Below are positions 53,174 through 59,591 of a stretch of DNA of 59,591 bases, piece after piece. The first letter of the stretch is position 1, and the number at the start of each line of letters is the position of its first letter. The position numbers were made by a program, and so were the translations under genes. The notes below the pieces were generated by a model. It saw only the letters and a list, made by a program, of their open reading frames with translations, did no database searches and had not been told where the DNA came from. Source of the stretch: Verrucomicrobiaceae bacterium (GTDB taxonomy: Bacteria; Verrucomicrobiota; Verrucomicrobiia; Verrucomicrobiales; Verrucomicrobiaceae); NCBI GenBank assembly GCA_947466075.1, contig CANIBP010000007.1:73272-132862 (forward strand), written 5' to 3'.

Positions 53174-54634
53174 ATGGATCCCCTTCTCGAATTTCACCTC
53201 GCTCAAACACGCCGCCAGTTCTTCGGCCACACCGGCCTGCGCCTCGGTGGCGTCGCACTCGCCAGCATGATGGGATCACGTTTGGGAAATGCGGCATCTG
53301 CCTCCGTGCATCAGCCACTGCCTGGAATGCCGCACTTTGCGCCGAAGGCCAAGCGCATCATCTACCTGCACATGAATGGCGCCCCTTCGCAGCTCGATCT
53401 GTGGGACCACAAGCCGCAGCTCCAGCAGCACTACGACAAGGATTTGCCCGACAGCGTGCGCAACGGCCAGCGCATCACCGGCATGACTAGCGGTCAGGCA
53501 CGCTTTCCCGTGGCACCCACCATGTTCAAGTTTCAGCAGCATGGGCAATGCGGACGCTTTGTCAGCGAGTTGCAGCCGCATACAGCGAAGATCGTCGATG
53601 AAATCGCCGTCATCAAAAGCGTCCATACCAGCGCTATCAATCACGATCCGGCCTGCACCTTCGTCATGACCGGCAGTGAGGTTCCTGGCAAGCCCAGCAT
53701 CGGTTCATGGCTCGCGTATGGCCTCGGCAGCGAGAGCAATGATCTGCCCGCCTTCGTTGTGTTCACTCCCACCTTCCCCGCCGCCAGTCAGGCGCAGGCT
53801 CTGTTCACCCGCATGTGGAGCAGCGGCTTTCTCGCCACGAAATACAGCGGTGTCGCGTTGCGCGGCCAGGGTGATCCCGTGCTCTATGTGAAGAATCCTC
53901 CCGGCGTCGATGCCACCGACCGCCGCACGATGCTGGATGGACTCAACAAGCTGAATCAAATCAATCATGCGCGCATTGGCGATCCTGAAATCCAGACGCG
54001 CATCGCCCAATACGAAATGGCCTTCCGCATGCAGACCAGCGTGCCGGAACTGACCGACCTCAGCAAGGAGAGCAAGGCCACGCTCGACATGTATGGCGAG
54101 GACGTTCATCGTGCCGGGAGTTTCACGCACAGCGCCATCATGGCACGCCGCCTCATCGAGCGCGGCACCCGTGTGGTGCAAATCCTGCATCGCGGTTGGG
54201 ACCAACATAACAACCTGCCCAAGCTTCTCGCCGGTCAGATCAAGGACACCGATCAAGCCTGCGCCGCTCTCGTCATGGATTTGAAGCAACGCGGCCTGCT
54301 GCAGGACACCCTAGTCGTCTGGGGTGGCGAATTTGGCCGCACCGTCTATTCACAAGGCACGCTCACCAAAGAAAACTACGGACGCGACCACCATCCGCGC
54401 AATTTCACCATGTGGATGGCCGGCGGCGGTGTCAAAGGTGGCATTGAGCACGGCGAGACCGACGACTTCAGCTACAACATCGTCAAAGACCCTGTCCACA
54501 TCAACGACTTGAACGCCACGATCCTTCAACTCATGGGCATCGACCACCGCAAGTTCAGCTTCAAGTTCCAAGGCCTTGATCAACGGCTCACCGGCGTGGA
54601 AGAACATCATCCGGTGAAGGCCGTGCTGGCGTGA
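53174..54634 (+). CDS. DUF1501 protein 3, Tat-exported
   Basis: This 486-residue protein starts at 53174, with a Tat-type signal [20 protein letters not shown] (about 12-31). DUF1501 landmarks are [20 protein letters not shown] (about 62-81), [74 protein letters not shown] and the C-terminal [17 protein letters not shown]. Unlike DUF1501 proteins 1 and 2, it has no PSD1 gene directly before it; it is divergent from a sulfatase instead. Its end abuts the convergent EEP-family gene (TGA next to TCA). Confidence 0.92.
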   Translation: MDPLLEFHLAQTRRQFFGHTGLRLGGVALASMMGSRLGNAASASVHQPLPGMPHFAPKAKRIIYLHMNGAPSQLDLWDHKPQLQQHYDKDLPDSVRNGQRITGMTSGQARFPVAPTMFKFQQHGQCGRFVSELQPHTAKIVDEIAVIKSVHTSAINHDPACTFVMTGSEVPGKPSIGSWLAYGLGSESNDLPAFVVFTPTFPAASQAQALFTRMWSSGFLATKYSGVALRGQGDPVLYVKNPPGVDATDRRTMLDGLNKLNQINHARIGDPEIQTRIAQYEMAFRMQTSVPELTDLSKESKATLDMYGEDVHRAGSFTHSAIMARRLIERGTRVVQILHRGWDQHNNLPKLLAGQIKDTDQACAALVMDLKQRGLLQDTLVVWGGEFGRTVYSQGTLTKENYGRDHHPRNFTMWMAGGGVKGGIEHGETDDFSYNIVKDPVHINDLNATILQLMGIDHRKFSFKFQGLDQRLTGVEEHHPVKAVLA

Positions 54635-55615
54635 TCATTTTTCGCGCACAATCTCCACCGTCACCGACCGGTGGTCCGATCCCATCTCCGGCCCGATCAC
54701 ACGTTTCTGCACACTCAGACCGCCTTTGACTAGCACATGGTCGATCGGGATCATCATCGGCAGTTTTAATCCCCATGTCGGTGGCCAGACGGGATCGACG
54801 GAGCGGAATTGCAGGCCACTGTTCTCACACAGCAGCCGCATACCATCACACCAAGGCGTGGCATTGAAGTCACCGGCCACAATGACTAAGCCATGGATAC
54901 TAGCGGCGATGGCGCCGATTTGTGATAACTCTTCACGCCATTCGTGCGCGCTCAAACCGCCCATCGGCGGGATAGGATGCGCACCAATGAAGGTGAGCGG
55001 AACACCGAGGTGATCGAGATTGAGCACGATGCTGGGCAAGCGCCAGATCGTGAACCGGCGCACCTCACTGCTTTTCAGCGGCAGCCGCGTGTAGCAGGCG
55101 ATACCAAAATTACCGTCGTTCATCTCCTCGACCCGATGGGGATACTTCACCCGCAGCGGCTCCAGGCTCATGCGCCATGTCTCATCCACCTCCAGCAGGC
55201 ACACGATGTCGACATCCGCTTTCAACACATGCTCGATGGCCGCGACGTGGTTCTCGTTGTCCGTCATGACATTGAAGGTCATCACCCGCAGCGGCTTGGC
55301 TGTCTTCGTTTCCACTTTTTCAGCGGTCTGATGGAAAGTCTGAACGATCTGCGCATTCCAGAGCAGCGAGATCAACGAAATCATCACCAGCCAAGTGCGA
55401 CGACGAAATAGCGCAAACACCACGACAGACGCGCAGACGGCAATGTATTGCAGCCGAAAATGCGACAGCAGATCAAACACCCAGCCGAAGCGGCCTAAAC
55501 TGCCCAACCAAGTGCCTGTAAGTGCCAGAAACGCCACGACCTCGCATATTCCGCCGAATGAGACGGACTTTTTCCATAAAGAAGGCTTATCAGCAGGCAG
55601 CTCGGCGTCACTCAT
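54635..55615 (-). CDS. Membrane-anchored endonuclease/exonuclease/phosphatase-family hydrolase
   Basis: The start is the ATG at 55615 (MSDAELPADKPSLWKKS), giving 326 residues; the frame continues upstream only as a shadow of fabG. Residues 20-110 contain three membrane helices. The catalytic domain (about 112-326) has the EEP metal/active-site pattern: LRVMTFNVMTDNE, VCLLEVDE, THP-like FIGAHPIPPM, IVAGDFNATPWCDGM (catalytic Asp-Asn), and the C-terminal GSDHRSVTVEI (SDH motif). Such YafD/YdfG-like proteins may act as phosphodiesterases or nucleases facing the outside. It is divergent from fabG with 84 bases between the starts and converges on DUF1501 protein 3. Confidence 0.88.
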   Translation of the reverse strand: MSDAELPADKPSLWKKSVSFGGICEVVAFLALTGTWLGSLGRFGWVFDLLSHFRLQYIAVCASVVVFALFRRRTWLVMISLISLLWNAQIVQTFHQTAEKVETKTAKPLRVMTFNVMTDNENHVAAIEHVLKADVDIVCLLEVDETWRMSLEPLRVKYPHRVEEMNDGNFGIACYTRLPLKSSEVRRFTIWRLPSIVLNLDHLGVPLTFIGAHPIPPMGGLSAHEWREELSQIGAIAASIHGLVIVAGDFNATPWCDGMRLLCENSGLQFRSVDPVWPPTWGLKLPMMIPIDHVLVKGGLSVQKRVIGPEMGSDHRSVTVEIVREK

Positions 55616-55699
55616 CGGGACTTTTTTTTGATCATGGCTTGGTCTGGCTTGGTTGCACCTTCTTCTTGCGCATAGATGAGCGCCGTTCATGGATGATGC

Positions 55700-56446
55700 A
55701 TGGGTAAACTTCAAGATAAGATCGCAGTCGTCACCGGAGCCGGACGCGGCATCGGCAAAGCCATCGCCGAAGCCTTCGCCGCGGAAGGCGCGAAAGTTGC
55801 CGTCGTCAGTCGCACACAAGCCAATGCGCAAAGCGCAGCCGATGCCATCAATGCGGCCCATCCCGGCGCTGCCAAGGCCTACGCACTCGATGTGGCCGAC
55901 GGACCTGCCTGCGCCGAGGTCGGGAAACAGATTCTCGCTGACTTCGATCATGTGGACATCCTCGTGAACAACGCCGGTGTCACCAAGGACGGCCTGCTCC
56001 TGCGCATGAGCGAAGAAGATTGGGACATCGTGCTCGACACCAACCTCAAAGGCGCCTTCAACATGGTGAAGGCCGTGCAGCGCAGCATGCTCAAGCAAAA
56101 GGGCGCCCGCATCATCAACATCAGTTCCGTCATCGGTCTCATCGGCAACGCCGGCCAAGCCAACTACGCCGCCAGCAAAGCCGGCCTCATCGGCTTTACG
56201 AAATCACTCGCACGTGAGTTCGCCGGTCGCGGTGTCACCGCCAACTGCATCTGCCCCGGCTTCATCGCCACTGACATGACGCATGTGCTCAATGATCAGG
56301 TGAAAGAAGAGATCTTGAAGAAGATCCCGCTCGGCGATCTCGGTGCCGCCGAAGACATCGCTGCCGCCGCCCTCTATCTCGCCAGCCCCGCCGCACGTTA
56401 CGTCACCGGTCAGGTGCTCGCTGTTGATGGCGGCATGGTGATGTAA
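55700..56446 (+). CDS. fabG: 3-oxoacyl-ACP reductase
   Basis: FabG reduces 3-oxoacyl-ACP with NADPH in the fatty-acid elongation cycle. The 248-residue protein shows the SDR features: cofactor motif TGAGRGIGKAI (about 12-22), NNAGVTKDGLLLRM (about 88-101), INISSVIGLIGNAGQANYAA with the catalytic Ser and Tyr and the ASKAGLIGF that follows with Lys, and the C-terminal YVTGQVLAVDGGMVM. Sequence and length fit FabG closely rather than another SDR. It stands alone between a divergent hydrolase gene and a bidirectional terminator; fabD, acpP and fabF, its frequent neighbours, are absent. Confidence 0.94.
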   Translation: MGKLQDKIAVVTGAGRGIGKAIAEAFAAEGAKVAVVSRTQANAQSAADAINAAHPGAAKAYALDVADGPACAEVGKQILADFDHVDILVNNAGVTKDGLLLRMSEEDWDIVLDTNLKGAFNMVKAVQRSMLKQKGARIINISSVIGLIGNAGQANYAASKAGLIGFTKSLAREFAGRGVTANCICPGFIATDMTHVLNDQVKEEILKKIPLGDLGAAEDIAAAALYLASPAARYVTGQVLAVDGGMVM

Positions 56447-56460
56447 AGTGGATACTCGAT

Positions 56461-56520
56461 GCTGGTTTCTCGATTCTGGATCTAGAATCCAGAATCGATC
56501 ATGAAGGATCGAGAAACAGC
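56461..56520. terminator. Nested inverted repeat, likely bidirectional terminator
   Basis: The inner stem pairs gattctggat (56472-56481) with atccagaatc (56487-56496) around a 5-base loop. The outer arms gctggtttctcgat (56461-56474) and atcgagaaacagc (56508-56520) also complement, with one bulged base; the two stems share bases 56472-56474, so they are partly alternative. It separates fabG (plus) from the CPBP protease gene (minus). The right outer arm lies inside the last codons of the protease gene, whose stop is at 56499-56501. Confidence 0.6.
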
Positions 56521-57326
56521 ATTCCGAGAATGCTCATCGCGTTAAAGATCGCATGCAGCAACATCGGCACCAGCAGGCAGCCTGTTATCTCATAGGCTAG
56601 GCAGAACAGCACCGCTAGCATCCACAGCGGCAACAGACTGCCGACGTGCATGTGAATGACGGCAAACATGAGCGATGAACTCAGTGCCGCGAACGGCGCA
56701 TCCGTATACCGCTTCAACACACCGTACACAAACCCACGAAAGAGAATTTCCTCTGCCAGCGGAGCGATCACCACGGCAGCGATGATCACGAGAATCTTGA
56801 AGGTAATACTGCCGGATTCTTGAAACGCCTTCACGGTTTCCTGGGGTTCAAGTTCCGGCCAGATGTCCTTCAGCCAGTTCACTGTGGCGGCGGAAACAAG
56901 GTTCACTGAAATCAAAGTGATCACCGCAAACATCAACACGGCCAACCCCAGCGAACGCCAATGCATGTGCTGCAGGCCAAACAACTCAGCCGGGTTCAAC
57001 CCACGCAAGCGATGCAGATAAACCAACAGCCCGGCACACACGATGAGATTGAAAGCCATACTGACCACCAGAGCCCCCTCTTTGGCCGCACCCGCTTCTT
57101 CGCTGCTCGGAGCTTCCATGGCCATGATGAAAAACAAACCCAGGCCCGCCAGCAGTATCAAGTCGGGTGCGGCATACGAACGCGATAGCACCTGTCCCTC
57201 TTGATTCCACGACACCTCGGGTCGCCAATGCCGCATCATGCGATAGCCAACCAATGCCATGGCTGTGGCAATGCTGACGAACACCGAGAGGTCACGCAGA
57301 ACCCCGACTGTGGGCACATCCAGCAT
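56499..57326 (-). CDS. CPBP-family intramembrane metalloprotease
   Basis: The 275-residue integral membrane protein has about eight hydrophobic helices and the CPBP (CAAX protease and bacteriocin-processing) motifs: APLAEEILFRGFVYGVLKR, with the EExxxR core near residues 190-196, FAVIHMHVGS (second motif His) and HAIFNAMSILGM (third His/Asn). Such proteins cleave or process membrane peptides; many bacterial ones are uncharacterised. It lies just after sppA on the minus strand, with 2 bases between, so two membrane proteases are co-transcribed. Its end carries part of a terminator hairpin. Confidence 0.9.
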   Translation of the reverse strand: MLDVPTVGVLRDLSVFVSIATAMALVGYRMMRHWRPEVSWNQEGQVLSRSYAAPDLILLAGLGLFFIMAMEAPSSEEAGAAKEGALVVSMAFNLIVCAGLLVYLHRLRGLNPAELFGLQHMHWRSLGLAVLMFAVITLISVNLVSAATVNWLKDIWPELEPQETVKAFQESGSITFKILVIIAAVVIAPLAEEILFRGFVYGVLKRYTDAPFAALSSSLMFAVIHMHVGSLLPLWMLAVLFCLAYEITGCLLVPMLLHAIFNAMSILGMLFLDPS

Positions 57327-57328
57327 GT

Positions 57329-58357
57329 TCAGCGCGCGTAACTTGGCGGCAGGAAGTATGGCACACCCGGTTGCAGTTTCGGCAGCAGCCCACTGCTGAG
57401 GTCAAACTGCACTTTCGCCGGTTGCTGCGCCGCTTTAGCCGAAGCCATGCCGAACGCATCAAAGAAGCTCACCTCATGGCGATACTTCACCACACCCGCA
57501 TTCGCTGCCAAACCAAGCTCACGCGCCAGTGCATAGGCGTCTTCGACGTAGCCGATTTGATCGACTAGCTTCGCATCGAGTGCCTCACGCCCGGTCACCA
57601 CACGGCCATCAGCCACGTTTTTGAGCTTATCTTTCGGCACACCGCGTGCCTCTGAAACAATGCCGAGGAATCGCTCATACATTTGCTTCACGAGATTCTG
57701 CACATATGCCTTTTCATCGTCACGCATCGGCCTTGCGCCACTGAGCGAGTCCTTGAATGCCCCGCTGGTGAAGGTGGTCATCGACAGACCCACTTTGTCA
57801 AAAAGTTCACTGTAATTCATCGTCTCAATGATCACGCCGATACTCGCGGTCAGCGTTGTCTCACTCGCCACGATCTTCGTCGCACCGCAGGCGACGTAGT
57901 AGCCACCCGAGGCCGCCATCGAATCCATGTAAACAACGACCGGCTTCTCTTTCGCCGCCTTCTTCACCGCGTTGTAAATGATGTCCGAAGCCGTCACCTC
58001 GCCGCCGGGCGAATTGATGCGCAGCACGATGGCTTTAACCTTTTTATCCGCCACCGCTTGTTCCAGCGCATGCTTGATCGAGTCCACACTCGGCATCGCT
58101 TCGGCAAACAAACCGCCCATTTCCATCGAGGAAATAACTCCTTCGAGATCGATGTGGACGATTTTGTCCTGCGTCGGCTTCTTTGCCGTTTCCACAATCA
58201 CCTCACGCAGATGCCGTTTGGGATGCGCGGTGGAAAATCCAGCATCCATGCCTACATCCACATCCAATTTACCGAGTAACTGGCCAAAATTCAGCCCTAC
58301 GCTCACCAGCAAGGCCAGCAGAAGCAGAGCAATCAAGCATCCATATTTTTTGTTCAT
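57329..58357 (-). CDS. sppA: Signal peptide peptidase SppA
   Basis: SppA degrades leftover signal peptides in the membrane. The 342-residue protein, the short SppA36 type, has one N-terminal helix (about 7-26) and a ClpP/crotonase-like protease domain: AIVLRINSPGGEVTASDIIY (about 109-128), the catalytic serine in VVYMDSMAASGGYYVACGA (about 140-158) and TLTASIGVIIETMNY. The general-base lysine is probably in FTSGAFKDSLSGARPMRDDE, as in SppA36. It is followed 2 bases later by the CPBP protease gene. Upstream is the DUF1501 protein 4 gene on the same strand, 42 bases away. Confidence 0.93.
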   Translation of the reverse strand: MNKKYGCLIALLLLALLVSVGLNFGQLLGKLDVDVGMDAGFSTAHPKRHLREVIVETAKKPTQDKIVHIDLEGVISSMEMGGLFAEAMPSVDSIKHALEQAVADKKVKAIVLRINSPGGEVTASDIIYNAVKKAAKEKPVVVYMDSMAASGGYYVACGATKIVASETTLTASIGVIIETMNYSELFDKVGLSMTTFTSGAFKDSLSGARPMRDDEKAYVQNLVKQMYERFLGIVSEARGVPKDKLKNVADGRVVTGREALDAKLVDQIGYVEDAYALARELGLAANAGVVKYRHEVSFFDAFGMASAKAAQQPAKVQFDLSSGLLPKLQPGVPYFLPPSYAR

Positions 58358-58399
58358 GATAACGCGAAACTACGCGCCGCCACGTCCCTTGCCAAGCCT

Positions 58400-59488
58400 T
58401 CAGGCCAAAATTTCCTTTACTACGTTTCCATGAATATCAGTGAGTCTGAAGTCTCGTCCCGCATGCCGATAGGTTAGCTTTTCGTGATCCATCCCCAGTA
58501 AATGGAGAATAGTCGCATGCCAGTCATGGACGCTGACTTTGCCATCCATAGCCTCGTAGCCGTAATCATCACTGCTGACATGACTGAAGCCGCCTTTCAC
58601 GCCGCCACCAGCCATCCACATGGTGAACGCCTTCACATTGTGATCTCGACCATCCTGACCCTCCGCATGCGGCGTGCGGCCAAACTCACCGCTCCAGATA
58701 ACCAGCGTGTCCTTCAACAAGCCTCGTGATTTGAGGTCAGCCAACAATCCGCGCAGTGGCTTGTCCACCGCAGCACAGTTCTCAGGCAGCTTGGTGCCGA
58801 GACCGGCGTGATGATCCCAATCCCCATGATTGATTTCAACGAAACGAACCCCCGCCTCGACCATCCGCCGCGCTAGCAGACATTTGCGACCAAAATCATC
58901 CGACGCCGCCTCACCGACGCCATACAGTTGCTTCGTGGCTTCACTCTCTTGATTCAAGTCCATTACCACCGGCATCTCACCCTGCATCTTGTAAGCAAGC
59001 TCAAAGGACTCGATCAACCCCTCGACCTGCGGGTCGTTCTGTTCACGTGCTAGTTTTCCACGATTGAGCGCCTGAATGAAATCCAATTCCGCACGTTGCG
59101 CTGACGCATTGAGCTTCGGTTTCAAATTGGCCATCTCTGCATTCGCAATGGGTCGCTTCTCTGCGCCGATGCGCGTGCCCTGATGCAATGCTGGCAAAAA
59201 GGCGCTCCCATAATTCTGCGCGCCGCCAAAGCCACTCGCAGGCGTGATCGTGATGAAGCCGGGCAGGTTTTCATTCATTGAACCGAGACCGTAATGCGTC
59301 CACGCGCCGAGCGAAGGTCGCACGAACTGCGAACTGCCCGTGTGCATCTTTAAATAAGCCTGCGGATGCGCCGGAAGATCCGTCTGCATGCCGTGTAGGA
59401 AGCACAGATCATCCGCCGACTTCGCCAGTTCAGGAAACAGCTCTGACATGAATGGCACTCGGTTAAGCAGCAGCACGGTAGCGTTCAC
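58400..59488 (-). CDS. DUF1501 protein 4, lacking the N-terminal third
   Basis: The readable protein is 362 residues from a GTG at 59488, against 471-486 for the full-length DUF1501 proteins in this window. It begins at SELFPELAKSADDLCFLHGM, which aligns near residue 108 of DUF1501 protein 1, and has no Tat signal and no GGPSHxD segment. The rest is intact: [95 protein letters not shown]. An in-frame TAA at 59525-59527 ends a different upstream reading frame. It may be a truncated remnant or use an unrecognised upstream exporter; loss of the first third probably abolishes export. Confidence 0.8.
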   Translation of the reverse strand: MNATVLLLNRVPFMSELFPELAKSADDLCFLHGMQTDLPAHPQAYLKMHTGSSQFVRPSLGAWTHYGLGSMNENLPGFITITPASGFGGAQNYGSAFLPALHQGTRIGAEKRPIANAEMANLKPKLNASAQRAELDFIQALNRGKLAREQNDPQVEGLIESFELAYKMQGEMPVVMDLNQESEATKQLYGVGEAASDDFGRKCLLARRMVEAGVRFVEINHGDWDHHAGLGTKLPENCAAVDKPLRGLLADLKSRGLLKDTLVIWSGEFGRTPHAEGQDGRDHNVKAFTMWMAGGGVKGGFSHVSSDDYGYEAMDGKVSVHDWHATILHLLGMDHEKLTYRHAGRDFRLTDIHGNVVKEILA

Positions 59489-59524
59489 GATGGGGGATTT
59501 CTTGGAACTTGTGGCGCGGGGCAG

Positions 59525-59591
59525 TTAGTAATTGATAGGACTTCGGCCTTCGTTTTTTGGCGCGCGGTTCGCGTCGATCAGGACGTAACGG
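59525..59591 (-). CDS. 3' end of an unidentified gene (partial)
   Basis: Minus-strand reading from the window edge gives RYVLIDANRAPKNEGRSPIN(Y), then TAA. It is in the same frame as DUF1501 protein 4 but is separated from it by the stop, and it does not resemble any DUF1501 N-terminus. Most of the gene lies beyond the window. Too short to assign. Confidence 0.3.
   Translation of the reverse strand, partial: RYVLIDANRAPKNEGRSPINY

Overview
The window looks like a chromosomal segment of a Verrucomicrobiota bacterium, probably Verrucomicrobiaceae-like (Prosthecobacter and relatives). The evidence is three large PSD1 proteins (planctomycete-type cytochrome plus DUF1549/DUF1553) and four DUF1501 proteins, a family pair typical of Planctomycetes and Verrucomicrobia. 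It also has outer-membrane genes (lpxD, a TonB-dependent receptor), GC-rich codon use, a Hanks-type kinase fused to SUMF1-like domains, and two secreted sulfatases. Genus is inference. Coding density is very high and no gene-free stretch exceeds 300 bases. I saw no rRNA, tRNA, CRISPR array, insertion sequence or phage gene. Most inspected starts lack a clear Shine-Dalgarno sequence; many genes instead overlap by 1 to 17 bases, which suggests translational coupling.

Layout. 1-4.9 kb: a LysM/degenerate L,D-transpeptidase, accA, a TonB receptor and an AsmA-like protein. 4.9-10.6 kb (minus): lpxD and a fatty-acid desaturase, then a tightly coupled potA-potB-potC-ydcF transporter operon without its binding protein. 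10.7-11.8 kb: a membrane-anchored pseudokinase. 11.9-20.7 kb: an AraC regulator divergent from PSD1-DUF1501-PSD1-DUF1501. 20.8-22 kb: hisB-hisH. 22-26.5 kb (minus): two exported proteins, phoH, a 7TM-HD phosphohydrolase and ybeY. 26.6-28.5 kb (minus): a HemN-like radical SAM protein coupled to a chorismate-lyase-like protein. 28.6-33.1 kb (minus): the kinase-SUMF1 protein and two Opp-type permeases. 33.2-40.8 kb (minus): an RlmI-like methyltransferase, gpsA, plsY, purU, proB, fabH, plsX and an adenylate-forming enzyme. 40.9-47.3 kb: a small lipoprotein, two methyltransferases, a PSD1 protein, a zinc-ribbon protein and a sulfatase. 47.4-51.7 kb (plus): two duplicated small membrane proteins, a radical SAM protein of the tetraether-synthase (Tes/MJ0619) type, an Lgt-like membrane transferase, a lipoprotein and its paralogue broken by a stop codon. 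51.7-59.6 kb: a sulfatase divergent from a DUF1501 gene, an EEP-family hydrolase, fabG, a CPBP protease, sppA and a DUF1501 gene lacking its 5' part.

How the genes fit together. Envelope lipid synthesis is unusually well represented: accA, fabG and fabH for acyl chains, plsX, plsY and gpsA for phosphatidic-acid precursors, lpxD for lipid A, and a desaturase. The Tes-like/Lgt-like pair is the best candidate for an undescribed system, possibly tail-to-tail coupling or other radical modification of membrane lipids or lipoproteins. The PSD1, DUF1501 and sulfatase genes form the second theme: exported proteins with cytochrome-like motifs and varied carbohydrate-binding-like inserts, one set apparently under an AraC regulator, consistent with polysaccharide processing but unproven.
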